Below, in pieces: positions 53,431 through 64,000 of a stretch of 64,000 nucleotides of DNA. Under the pieces are notes generated by a model. The model did not search any database. It saw only the letters and a program-made list of their open reading frames with translations, and was not told the origin of the DNA. The stretch covers positions 69,130,899 through 69,194,898 of the forward strand of contig JARWIR010000001.1 of assembly GCA_029959085.1 (NCBI GenBank). The letters are read 5' to 3'. Numbering within the stretch: position 1 is the stretch's first letter; each line of letters opens with the position of its first letter. The position numbers were made by a program, and so were the translations under genes. Source of the stretch: Nemophila menziesii (lineage: Eukaryota > Streptophyta > Magnoliopsida > Boraginales > Hydrophyllaceae).

Positions 53431-54467
53431 AGGAAGCGGCTTTTCTTCTAGTTGAGGGGGAGATTCAATAGATGTTTTCTTTTTAGATACTATCTCCCCT
53501 GGCTCTCAGACTGGCTCATAGGCGAGATGCCTATGTTTGATATTTCTGGAATTTAAAGCAGCTACAGTTTCGGTTAGTTCTTTCATCAATTCCGGTAAGT
53601 CAAGTGTTAGGACCGCTTGCAAGATATCGTTAAAATTCATACAATCAAATACTTCTTGCGTAGTCAAATCAAGAACATCCATTCGGAAACGCTGCTCTGG
53701 AAAATCTGGAAACTTCATGGCCCTAAACACGTTGAACTTTACCTTCTCGTCTTGGATTCACATGGTTAATTCTCCGTTTTCTACATCAATAACAGTACGC
53801 CCCGTGGCTAGGAATGGTCGACCCAAGATGATGGGGACATTCCTATCTGCGTCGTATTCAAGAAAAACAAAACCAATGGGAAAATTAAAGTACCTTCCTT
53901 GACGAGGACATCTTCTATTCGTCCCTCAGGATGTGTGAGGGATCAATCAGCCATTTGCAGGATCATGGAAGTAGGTCTTGCATTTCATATCTTCAGTTTT
54001 TCAAAAATTGACTTGGGCATCAAATTGATACTTCCACCCAAGTCACACAAAGCTTTCCCTTTCCACCCATTACCAATAGAAATAGGAATCATAAAACTCC
54101 CGGGATCAAGTAGTTTAGGTGGCAACTTACTTTGGCATATAGCGCTGCATTCTTCTGGCAGTCCTATCATCTCATTCTCACGGTATGACCTCTTGTTGGT
54201 AATGGCTCTTTTCAAAAATTTAACGTACTTTGGCACATCTCGGATAGCATCTAAGAACGGAACGTTAATATTGAGACCACATACCATATTTAAGAACTTA
54301 TGATAGTCAGCCATATCTCCTTTCTTCTGAACTATTGAGGGAAAGGGTGGAGGAGGACGGTTTTCTGTAATCTCTTTGGACTTTGGCTTCTCCAGAATCT
54401 TCTCCACTTCCACTACTTCAGGTTCATCTTCTTTCTCCACCACATCTTTTGCCGGTTTCTCTTTCAC
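53431..54467 (-). pseudogene. Element 2 gag-pol linker and aspartic protease
   Basis: From ATG 54467: a Glu/Lys-rich segment, RPPPPFPSIVQKKGD, the conserved FLNMVCGLNINVPFLDAIRD ... KFLKRAITNKRSY ... EECSA block, then the retropepsin site ALCDLGGSINLMP. A stop follows at 53985. Downstream, in shifting frames, come [13 protein letters not shown] and [15 protein letters not shown] protease pieces, and FRAMKFPDFPEQRFRMDVLD (53730-53506). The 54467 start is a frame switch from the gag reading that ends at 54464, so this is part of one former polyprotein rather than a separate gene. Confidence 0.8.
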
Positions 54468-56036
54468 AGTTGTTCTTTTTCTTTCATCACGGAAAAAGGA
54501 GGTGGTGGGAGCTTCTTACCGCTTCTAAGTGTCACTGCATTACAATCTTCTCTTTGTTTGGGTTCTTCAGTGTCACTTGGTAATTGTCCTTGCTGACGTT
54601 GATTCAATTGTTTTGATATTTGAGCTAGCTTATTTTCTAACATTTTAAGTGCTGCGGCTGTAGATTGCTGATCTATGCTAGTCTTTGCTTGCATGTTGAT
54701 TAACGTTGCCAAGGTTTGCTGAAAATCTAAGGCGCCTTCTTGAGGTTGAGCAGGTAGAGCTTTCTGATTCATGGTCTCGGTGTAAGTATCTTGAGGAGGT
54801 TGTCTCTGAGCTTGATTTCCGTAAGCTTGTCCACCTTGGTAGTTGTTCTGTGGTCTTGGTTGAAAGTTGTTACCTTGAGGACGCGGCTGATAAGCATAAG
54901 TTGGATTAGCGGCCCCATTTGGATTTGAATACTGGAAACCCGGATGGTTTCTATTCGGTTGATAGCCTTGACCACTTGAATTATAGTTTCCTCGTTTGGA
55001 AACAAACATTACAGATTCTGGACTGTTTTGACACTGCTCCCAATCATGATCTTGTACACCGCAGTTGGAACACCCATAAACTTCTTGTGTAACATTAACA
55101 TCAGCTCTTCTACATGCGACACTTTTTGTAACAGTTAGAGTAAGCTGTTTCAATTGTTGCTCAAGTTTGTTTTCCATGGCGGTGAATTTTTCTTCAATGG
55201 ACGCATTATTTCCACCTTAGACAGGTGTTCTCACGGTATTCCAACCCATCTCATTCGTAAATGTTCTATTAAAAATAATCTTAGCATGGACTGGTTGTAC
55301 CTGTAGAAATCCACCACCACAAAGTAAGTCTACATCCTTTCTTGAAGAGCCATCAAATCCTCGGTAAAATATCTTCATCTGTTGAATCTCTGTGAGGCCA
55401 TGATCAGGGACTCTTCTTAAACAAATCTGAAATCTCTACCAATTTCTACCCAAAGTCTCGTCTTGATCTTGCTCGAATGAAGTCAATTCAACTTGCGCAT
55501 CGAATCTTATATTCGTTGGGTAGTATCTATCGAAGAACGCAGTTTGTAATGCGTCCCATGTTGTGATTGATCCAGGTTCTTGAGAATCATGCCATTCACT
55601 TGCTCCATCTATAACAAAAAATCTAAAATTTGCGTAATACATTTGTTCTCTCGTCACTCCTTGTGTAATATAGGAATCGCAAATTTGCATGAACTTCTGT
55701 ACAGCACGGATTGGATCTTCGCCAGGTGCTCCTCAAAAATTGCCATAACTCTGAAATTGGGACAACATACCAGGATCGTGTCTGAATGGAGCTTCCGAGG
55801 GCAGGAGCTCTAAATGGAGCTTCTTCAGGGCCATTGATGAACCACAGATCATTGTTTTGAGGAGGTTGAACTTGTGGAACAATAGGAACCACAGGAACAA
55901 GAGGAGGGTCGAGTTCAGCCATTGCTTCTCTTGCTAATTTCTCCTTTAACTCTTTTGCTTTAGCTTCTCTCTTTCTTTTGTTTGCGTCTCGAACTAGGTT
56001 TTCAGGATTTGCAAGAATCACGATATCTTCACGCAT
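54464..56036 (-). pseudogene. Element 2 gag
   Basis: The likely start is ATG 56036 (MREDIVILANPENLVRDANK), 120 nt downstream of the primer site. A frame change near 55795 and a stop near 55737 precede AVQKFMQICDSYITQGVTRE and the Retrotrans_gag core WDALQTAFFDRYYPTNIRFD. After a TAG at 55436 the reading resumes as RRVPDHGLTEIQQ..., then a stop after NTVRTPV near 55217, then ATG 55177 (MENKLEQQLKQLTL). It has a zinc knuckle CSNCGVQDHDWEQC, repeated NNYQPRPQ-type motifs and CNAVTLRSGKKLPPPP, the Athila/Tat LRSGK motif. It ends in a frame switch at 54464. Confidence 0.85.
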
Positions 56037-56153
56037 AAACCAAAACCTGTAAACCTGAGAAAGAAAGACAACCCAAAGCGTAAAACTGAAAAAATAAACT
56101 AAAACTAAAACAATTAAACTACTAAAGATTAACACCGGGGTCACACGCTATCG

Positions 56154-56171
56154 TCCCCGGCAGCGGCGCCA
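56154..56171 (-). promoter_or_regulatory. Element 2 primer-binding site (tRNA-Asp)
   Basis: The minus strand reads TGGCGCCGCTGCCGGGGA, 6 nt from the 5' LTR end. Identical to the site in Element 1. Confidence 0.85.
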
Positions 56172-56177
56172 AAAACT

Positions 56178-57947
56178 TGGTGGTTCCTAGGGTGTTATAA
56201 AATAAAGTGATAAATAAAGAGGAACCACAAACTGCAAGTGTACAGTTGTCCCAAGTAATATATGATAATCAAGTTCGTTCTCATGGACGGATTAGGTTCA
56301 ACCCAAATATTAATCAAGTAGTAAGAATAATTGCTAACCAGAAAATAAAAGATAAGAATTTTTGTTTGGTGTTTGTAAATTAAAGATGCAAATAAAGTAA
56401 AGACTAAAATTAAATAAACAGAGAGGAAATAAAGAAAATAAACGACTAACTTCAGATAAGAGAGATACTTGAGTCTCGCAAGGAATCCACTTAATCAATA
56501 TAATCTATGCTATGTTTAAGGGTAGAATTGGAATTATAATATTAGTCGGGACTCTAACATCTCCTAGCCCCCTGTCGGGTGGACCTAGGAGCTATCCTAA
56601 AGTACTATAAACACCTGTATGTTCGAATATGCCTCTTCGGATGATATGATTTTACCTCTTTGGCTATGTAACTAGTTAAGCATATCGGTCAATAACGGAC
56701 ATTACACTGGTATTACCTAGATCTGTATTCAAACCCCCCTGTCGGATGATCACTTCGCCACTAAAGTGAATAGCCCAAATACTAAAAGCTATTTCTGGTT
56801 GTTCCTAAAAGAAATAGTAATGAAAACAAAGTAATATCAAATATATAAAACTCAATTCAATTTAAATCTAAACAATCCCAAATTCAAAACACAGATTAAT
56901 TAATTAAGGTTCATCCCTTTAATGCGATTCTCAAGTATATGGAAATTTAGCTCATAACAAAATTAAAGACTAGAAATAAATAAAAGGAATTCATGTTCAA
57001 ATACAAAATATAAATTGATAACCTAAAGGGTAAGATGACTGCTGATGGAAGAACAAGATTCCACCAGCACTAGCTTCTCCTTTCCTTCTTGCTCTGACTT
57101 GAAAACCTTAAGCCTCTTGTGTAATTCTCTGACGTTTGTGAAATGAGGAGGCTAAGGGGTGTATTTATAGGTGTTAGCAAGCCCTAGGTCAAATTTACTT
57201 GGAGTGGAAGACAAGTTAAGAACTCTTAAATTCGTAGCCCTAAAATATAGGAAAGGTAAGATTCTGCTGCTGATTTGTTTTGGTCATATCTCATTCAATA
57301 CTTATCCGTTTGAGGCGTTCCAAATATGAAACTGCTTGTCTCGGAAAGAGATTTCCATCGGTTCAGACCACTCGCCCAAATTACTAGCCAATCATAAGTT
57401 ATAGACTCGTCTTTGAAACGTGACTGGAATTTCAGATTCATAAGGCAGCTTTATCTTTTCCTTCTTTGCATATATCTTTCCTTAATCTTCTTATTTCCAT
57501 GTAAATATTCTTTCCTTTACTTCTTTATCTCGACTTGGTCTCTAAGTAATTAACATATATATTTTAAAGCTGCACAATAAATAAATAATTAAACCGCATA
57601 TGCTTTAAAAAGATTAAATCAATAATTCAAGAAATATAAATAGGAAAGTGCACTCTAAAAATAGAAACTCGAGTAAAAGTTCTTCCTAACACACTAAAAT
57701 AACCTAAGATTTTAATTATCACTTCTTCTCCTTGGATTGGTCTTTCATGAAATTCAAGAACCTACTAACTTTGCACTAAAAATAATCAAATTAACGCACA
57801 AAAACTCATACAATGCAAATAGTCAATTTCCAAGGGGAGAAAGTGCAATATGATCAAATACGCATAAAAGTCTATCAAATAAGTTATTTATTCACCTAAA
57901 AGGATGTCTCCAAAGGGCTAATAATTAGAACAAATAGGGAGACATCA
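56178..57947 (-). repeat. Element 2 5' LTR
   Basis: 1770 bp; TATA box TATTTATA on plus at 57162-57169. Ends match the 3' LTR. Confidence 0.9.
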
Positions 57948-58459
57948 AGTAACTCAAGCTCTAGGGCGATTCGTTGATGGCTAGTGAGGAGAGAGAGCCA
58001 AAAGCTCACTCTAAATTATCTAAATTATCCAAATATACTTATCATACCGTCCCTAAGCCAACATTACAACCTTAAAGACCCTTTGATTCTTTGCTATGTA
58101 ATCTAGAAATGATTGAGCCAATAGAGAGTAGTTAAGTGGATCTTTGGATACTAGTGAAGTTCTATGAACAATCTATAGCCTCCTTGGTGAACTGAGTAAA
58201 GATCCTCTCCTTCTTACATTGCTAAGCTAATCTAATCTTGAATTCAAGCCATGTTGATTGTGGATATGAAAAGTATGCAGGTATGTAGTTTGTAAATATT
58301 ACTATATGAAATTTTCTGAGTGGTTGCTTTATGTCTATTCTATATATTCTGCTATCTTCTTTCGCACTGTGCTTAATTAACCTAGGTGTGTATTTAGAGA
58401 CTTCCCTTTGTTTTTATTCTTTATTGTATCAGGACGATACAACTTTGAGTTGGGGGTCT
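57948..58459 (+). other. 3' untranslated region of the plus-strand element, right of the insertion
   Basis: It continues the sequence broken at 45912: CTCAAGCTCTAGGGCGATTC, then GATGGCTAGTGAGGAGAG, as in Element 1 at 33,150-33,200 (reverse). It ends with the hairpin at 58424-58442 and the polypurine tract TTGGGGGTCT at 58450-58459. Confidence 0.78.
58424..58442 (+). other. Hairpin upstream of the polypurine tract (plus-strand element)
   Basis: TTGTATC, AGGAC, GATACAA: a 7-bp stem with the same GGA loop centre, 7 nt from the polypurine tract. Confidence 0.65.
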
Positions 58460-59985
58460 TGATGTCTCCCCATTTGTGATGATTTAATATTAGTTGGGGA
58501 CATCATTTTTAGTGTTTTAGGAAGTCTAGTAGTCGATTTTCTCATTTAATGGTGCTCTTTTCTATTCTTGTCTTGATTTAATGATTTATTATTTTTAAAG
58601 TATATTGGGTTTAATTTTTTGTTAATTGTGAAGCTTTAAGATATATAAGGTGATTAATTAGATACCAAATCAATTATAAGAGATAAAGGAAAGAAGATAT
58701 GCCTGGAAATTGGAGATAAGGAAGGAAAAACTAAGATATGGAAAGATAAAGTTGCCAAATAAATCTGAATTCCAACACCTACGACCATAGAAGTGATGAT
58801 AACTACGACCATAAAAGTTAAAGAGCTTTCCGAGACGATTAGTTTCGACTATTGGAACGCATCAAACGGATAATTATTGAAGGAGTTACAGCCAAAACAA
58901 AAAAGCGGAAGATTATTACCTTTTCTATATTTTAGGGTTACGAATTTGAGTTGGGCTTGAAGTCTATGTTACTTGTCTTCCACTCCAAGAACACGAATTA
59001 GGTATTCTAAACACCTATAAATACACCCTTAAACCTTTGTAAAATCATCCTTGCCTCCCATTAATTAGTCCTTAGGTTTATTATTATTAAAGTTATTGAA
59101 GAGAGCAAAATGACATCTTTGTATCATTCTTTTAGTTTATTTACTTCACATATGAACTAATTTTCCCATAGCTTGGGTTTTGCATCATGTATAATCTATG
59201 AATTCTATTTTCTTTCTATCTAAGTTTCTTTGAGAATTATATATTTTAATCTGATTCTAGCTATTTAACCATATATTTGTTTATGTGTTTTTATTTATTC
59301 TCTGTCTTAAACCTAATCAATTTAGGGCTGTGCTAATAGTAATTAGATGGTCGCCCGAAAGAGGTGTCTAATTATTGAAACACCACATAAACGTCTAGAA
59401 TAAGGAATTGGTCTTCACAACACCAACCTAACTCGATAGTCATTAGGGGTTGTTTTAATCACCATATCACCAATTGAAGGAATTGTTCGCTTAGGATCTT
59501 AGTATAGTAGGATAACCCTATTTTAAACTGCCTCGTAGTTGTGCCGTAGCCTACCTATACGCTCCCCGGGTATATGTAGGAATTTAGAATCCTGACTAAG
59601 TATCTAAGAGCTATTTATCTCCCTTATTAACTGAAATTGATAGAAAGAATTAGAAGGATTAGTGCATACTAGGAAAACGTAAGCTATACTCTCTCATCTC
59701 CTCTTATTTCTCTCATATTTATTTTATTTTCTTTATTTTTAATTATTTTAATTATTAATCTCTCAACCAATCATCTTTATTTCCCGTTTCTTTTAATTAA
59801 TTATTACTACTCTGAATTATTTGCTCATTCGTGTAACACACTAAGTCCCTGAGAACGAATTCTTCTTATCATTAAAACTTGCATACGTCCTATAATACTC
59901 GCAGTACTGTGCCTGTCTAGGGTGATTAGTGCATTGTTTTCTGGCTTATTTTTATCTTATTTTTATCGCACCCTAGGCGGCACCA
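58460..59985 (+). repeat. 3' LTR of the plus-strand element (subfamily F)
   Basis: 1526 bp from TGATGTCTCCCC to GGCGGCACCA; TATA box TATAAATA at 59016-59023. It resembles the solo LTR at 7.8-15.9 kb and Element 1 rather than the 5' LTR at 42.4 kb (AAGTCTAGTAGTCGATTTTC, GGGTTTAATTTTTTGTTAAT, TGTGAAGCTTTAAGATA). It is therefore not the partner LTR expected from a simple insertion. Confidence 0.8.
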
Positions 59986-61342
59986 ATAAGTAAGATTCAT
60001 TCGCTGGGATTAAGCATGATAGCTTAGAATCATGTTGAGAAGAAAGCGTAGTAAAGATTAATTTTTAAACTAAAACAGAAATAAAAAGATAAATAATTGA
60101 AGAGAGTAATGACTGACTACTAATGCAGGTAACTAAAACTAAATAGAATGGAGATGAGAAGTATAACTTAGGGTTGATAGTATAGACTTATCCTTCTAAA
60201 TCTATATTTCAGTTATAGGGGTGATTAAAGCTCTTAGAAAAAGTAGTCAGGATTCTATATTCCTCCTAACACCCTTCAAGGTGGACTTAGGTGTCAACTT
60301 TACAATTTCCAGGGACCGTGCGCAATGATCGGTGGTTAATCTCAAACCCTAACGACTATCTAGTTAGAAAAGCCCGCCAGGATCACTACCTTACACTAGA
60401 CGTCTATGTGGTGTTTCAATAGTTGAACACCCCTTCCGGGTGACCATCCAATTACTATTAATATAGTAGTTTATACTCATGCACTAGCAAGAACTACAGT
60501 CAATACATGAAAGAACATAAAACAAATATATGAAAAGATAAGAAGCTTATTCAGTTTAAAGGTTAATCACAAATATCAGAAAATAAAGATAAAGAATTCA
60601 AATATTATACATATTCAAAATCCAAGCTATGGGAGAATTAGGTCAAACTAGAAAGAATTAATCTAAAGATAGATACATACCTGTCAACTTGCTTCTAAGG
60701 ATCTTTAAGTGTAATATGAATCAATAACTGAGCAAGGACATGCTTACAATGATAATTAGGTGTATTTATAGGTGTTAGCTATCCCTAGGTCGAAATCTTG
60801 GAGTACAAGGCAAGTTATTGGAGTCCTTTTCCAAATCAAATTCGTTTCCTAAAATATAGGACAAGATAAAGACTGTTGAGTAATTTGGCCATATCTCATT
60901 CTTTACTTGGCAAAATTTATTGTATTACCTATCAAAACGACTAGAATTAAAAGATATATATGCTAGTAAAATATCTCATCAAAATTCATAATATATTTTC
61001 TACAGTCTTCAAAACACTGGACGACTTTTCAGCATGACAGATTTACTTTGCAGCTTTTCCTTCCCTTACTCAACTTTTTCTCCTTTTATATCTAGATTTC
61101 ACCTTGGATCTTCTTTACTTAACTCATTTTCATTGATTTGACCTCTAAATATGTCATTTTACTTAAGAGTTTCACGTTAACACACAAATTATACCAAAAA
61201 CGCTATAAAAGTAATAGAATTTCAAATCAAGACACGAATTAAGAAATTATCTAATAACGCGGAAAATCCTATAACAATTAACAAATAAACCTAAAATGAT
61301 GTCTCAAACCTATATTAATATATCATAAATATGGAGACATCA
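59986..61342 (-). repeat. LTR, subfamily D, lacking its first ~100 bp (minus)
   Basis: It begins ATAAGTAAGATTCATTCGCT directly after the LTR at 59,985 and ends ATGGAGACATCA at 61342. It parallels the LTR at 41,161. Its missing start suggests the plus-strand element inserted about 100 bp into it. Confidence 0.75.
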
Positions 61343-63300
61343 ATGGTCGATACGTTTGATGTGCGCTCTAGATCCTTTAACCTAATGGGTATCGGGCATA
61401 AATTCACTAATTTGGATGTCTATAGGGTACTAGGATCACCCAAACGAGGCCATCCCCCCTTGATTGTGTTTAAGGCCCTAAAGTGAGGACTTTAGAGGTT
61501 AGTTTTATGGGCCACTACCGGAAAGAGGTATTAGGCGAAATGATTGAAATAGAGAATAGGTTAAGATTTATTTTATGTTGTATGTACTCCTGTTTTTTTG
61601 TGTATAGAACATTCACAATATAGACATGGCGTATTTCTTTCCCTTTAAGTAGGTTGAGTTGATTTCTACTTTCAATTGGTATTATATTGATGACAAGGAG
61701 GATAAAAGTCCAAGGTATTCTAAGGAAAGGTCAAGGGGTTTGGGTAAGGATCGCAAACGCTCCGGTGGGCGTGGAAAAGATGGAGTAGGAAGGCGTGAAT
61801 TTGAGGAGTAGAGAGGGATTATGCAAAACATATATGACAATATATGCTCTGATGGGAAGGACAAGTCGAAAAAATCTAATAACGGTAAGAAAGTATCGTG
61901 GGAGTCGTCGTCATTGGTAGCTAGAGCTATTACCATGGGTAGCCCTAGCCGGACTCTACCACTCCATTCTAGCAGACCAAGAATTCACGGTTGCCCGTGG
62001 ACCAGAACATGTAAATTTCCACTGGTTTACACTATGGTACAATTTCCCGTGATACGTTGTATTTATATAGTCCAAGTAGGTCTCCTACGCAGGTAATTCC
62101 TGGGCCGTATCGGGTTAAACGGGTTCTCGGTAGTAGTTGGACCGAGTACGCCCGAACATTAGATAGAGATGACTGCTTGATTCACACCTATTTGATGGAC
62201 TAAAGAGCCCTCCAGTAATAACATTTCACTTGTAAAATTTTATTTATATCAATTTATTATGGTCATTAATTTTAATCACAATTTTTGTAGGGAGGTTGTA
62301 ATATCATCCCCTAGCTTCAACTTGATACGGACGGAGATGGTCAAGCTATTGACACAAGGAAAGTTGTTTCCGCAAATGTGAATAATTTAGCTTTTCATTA
62401 TATCTTATTGTCTTATACTAATCCTTTCTTGTATTTATTTCATAGATTATTTATTTATGTTCCAAGCTAATGTGCGTGGATACAAGAGCTGTAGATCCCC
62501 AGTGTCGGGATAGGTTTATGCCGACCAATATTGTCGTAGGTTCCAACTCTACTTTTCAAATTAGTTGAGTGTTTAAATATTTATTCATAATTTATATGTT
62601 TATTGGAATAATGAGCAAACTCATATGGTGTCGTGCATGACAACAATAACGGAGGTGGTCAATCACGATGAACATCGCTATACCGGCGATGTCACAAATT
62701 TGGATTGGGTAATTTTCGCAACTTTTTCGTAATTTTTTAAATTTTGTGTTTTCGTAAATTCTAGTGAACTTAGAGATGTTATTAATGTCTTTGTAGATAT
62801 ATGTCTCTGTCAATTTGGCAATGTTCATTAGTTGTTATACATATTCCACTTCAAAAAAATGGATGTCGGGTTATGTGACATAGAGCTTCGAACCAAACTA
62901 CCCCTACTAGTTACCTAAATCAATTTTGGGATGTGGTAAGAGTTTACTTGAATTATTGTACATGTGTGCTTAGTAATTAGTATATTTTTTTCACTTCATT
63001 GCTTGTAGGTTTCGAGACTTCAACTTTTCCTCGACTTTATTGATGTGAACATCTCTCTTTTGAGGCTCCTAGACTTGACCCTCACTTATCCTATTTGGGT
63101 CCCCCTTCTATGCGAGAAAAACGGTTGTGCAATTCTTGTATGCACCAAGTACTCCTATACCACAAAGTGCGTCCTCAAGATTCTCAACTTGTGGGATGAT
63201 GGGGTTACGATTCATGTCTAAATTTTGGTTCCCCTTTATCTCTTATCGTACTTTCTTCTCTATTTTACATTTCCTTTGAAAACTAAATTATCTTGAATAT
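61343..63300 (+). pseudogene. Degraded transposon-derived gene, uncertain (plant mobile-domain-like)
   Basis: From 61346 the plus strand reads MVDTFDVRSRSFNLMGIGHK, then FTNLDVYRVLGSPKRG. The pattern (F.V...SF.L.G..F...DVY.VLGLP..G) resembles the N-terminal domain found with Ulp1-like proteases and MULE-derived proteins in plants. After 61500 only scattered intron-rich or decayed pieces can be seen (62,280-62,380; 62,470-62,560; 63,010-63,220, the last ending CEKNGCAILVCTKYS ... LWDDGVTIHV, stop). No complete frame exists. Assignment rests on the first ~40 residues only. Confidence 0.35.
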
Positions 63301-63319
63301 CCTTGAGCATGTCTAACAC

Positions 63320-64000
63320 CTACTGAGAAAAAAGGAAAGACCAAGCGTAAAATCTAACAACATAAATATAAACCAAAAATAAAACAACAATGAACTAACT
63401 ATTATCGAGAAACAACGCCAAACACTTGTTGTCCCCAAATGTGTGATTTAAAATCAACACCAGAGAATAAAACTCACAATTGTATGACTCATCACAAGTA
63501 ATAAACTGATCAGAAAAGTATAATCTTTATAAGGAATAAAGAGTTAACAAGCATAATTTTTGTTCTAATATAGATACTCTTTTGGGTGAAAACTAATAAA
63601 TAAACTAAAATATATTTGTTAGGTATTTGAAACAGAACTACGAAAATAGAAATTCATACAACTAAAACTTAACTAAGACAAAATTTAAAGGACTAAAAAT
63701 TAACACGGAGAGAAGATGAGAAGCATAACTCAAAATCACTCATTTTCAACTAGCATAACATGTGTATATTCTTTAATCTAAAGGTAAATTAGGAAATTCA
63801 GTTGCTACACGGGATTATAAAGTTACCCTAAACTCCTTCCGAATAATCAAGGGATATCTATATATTTCTAGGAATCTCTTCCAAGTGAAGCATACATTTA
63901 TTTAACGCCTCAAGTTCTAACCTTAATTGGTTATCTATCTAGTTTCGATCTACCAATTCTAAAACTCAACCAAAAAATTGTAACTCTAGTTTTGAAGACT
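63320..64000 (-). mobile_element. 5' end of another Athila/Tat-like element, running off the window
   Basis: 63,330-63,428 resembles the leader next to the Element 2 primer site (GAGAAAxAAxGAxxAxCCxAAGCGTAAAA), ending in a decayed primer site (AACGCCAAACACTTG). From 63,429, TGTTGTCCCCAAATGTGTGA starts an LTR parallel to the others (GTTCTAxxxTTAACAAGCAT, CTCAAATCACTC-like regions). The LTR continues past 64,000. Confidence 0.55.

Larger units (their letters stand above)
45913..57947 (-). mobile_element. Element 2: complete but mutated Athila/Tat-like LTR retrotransposon
   Basis: 12.03 kb with the exact 5-bp duplication AGTAA (45908-45912 and 57948-57952). LTRs are 1774 and 1770 bp and differ by several per cent, unevenly; the first 150 bp are the most diverged. 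The minus-strand order is 5' LTR, tRNA-Asp primer site, gag, protease, RT-RNase H, integrase, GC-rich tandem repeat, accessory ORF, long 3' region, hairpin, polypurine tract, 3' LTR. Every coding domain carries stops or shifts. It is nested in the plus-strand element. Confidence 0.92.

Overview
The window is nuclear DNA of a flowering plant, most likely a eudicot. The evidence is AT-rich DNA with short introns, a plant-specific SAWADEE-homeodomain gene, B3-domain remnants, plant L1-type LINEs, and Ty3/gypsy elements primed by tRNA-Asp and carrying the Athila/Tat 'LRSGK' gag motif. The species cannot be named from sequence alone. The DNA is gene-poor: one recognisable host gene (SHH2-like, 2.0-5.15 kb, minus), one orphan first exon of a mitochondrial RTN4IP1-like reductase (6.5-6.7 kb), degraded B3 exons (16.4-17.7 kb), and otherwise almost entirely transposons.

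Layout. 0-0.66 kb: LINE fragment holding an hAT-type MITE with an 8-bp target duplication. 2.0-5.26 kb: SHH2-like gene, ten coding exons, one apparent extra base in exon 4, and a TATA box. 5.6-7.8 kb: tandem duplications, a LINE 3' tail and a LINE RNase H fragment. 7.8-15.9 kb: a ~1.49-kb solo LTR split by a ~6.1-kb LINE (LINE-A; ORF1 with DUF4283 and CCHC, ORF2 with EN, RT and zf-RVT); about 450 bp of the LTR is repeated on both sides of the LINE. 15.9-19.4 kb: LINE RNase H remnant, B3 pseudo-exons in both orientations, a MITE. 19.4-25.55 kb: LINE-B, with a 598-aa hydrophobic ORF1 unlike the usual plant L1 ORF1, followed by EN-RT-RNase H. 26.9-28.7 kb: Mutator-like element with 9-bp target duplication carrying promoter-like sequence and a GC-rich exon-like segment. 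28.7-31.2 kb: AT-rich DNA, minisatellites, a possible Tat LTR relic.

31.2-64 kb is a nest of related Athila/Tat-like LTR elements. Element 1 (31,213-38,999, minus) has LTRs about 97% alike but lacks the gag N-terminus and all of pro-pol. At 42.36-45.91 plus 57.95-59.99 kb lies a plus-strand element whose two LTRs belong to different subfamilies, so it looks like a recombinant. Element 2 (45,913-57,947, minus; perfect AGTAA target duplication) is inserted in it; it has gag, protease, RT, RNase H and integrase in order, all with lesions. Further LTR pieces lie at 41.2-42.35, 59.99-61.34 and 63.43-64.0 kb.

The most interesting structure is shared by the LTR elements. A 19-nt hairpin with compensatory stem changes sits just upstream of the polypurine tract. 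A GC-rich, hairpin-rich tandem repeat of about 108 bp lies downstream of the pol position. A promoter-proximal U3 block is almost identical between otherwise diverged LTRs. The unusual LINE-B ORF1 is the other main candidate for something undescribed. All similarity statements were made by eye; no database search was run.
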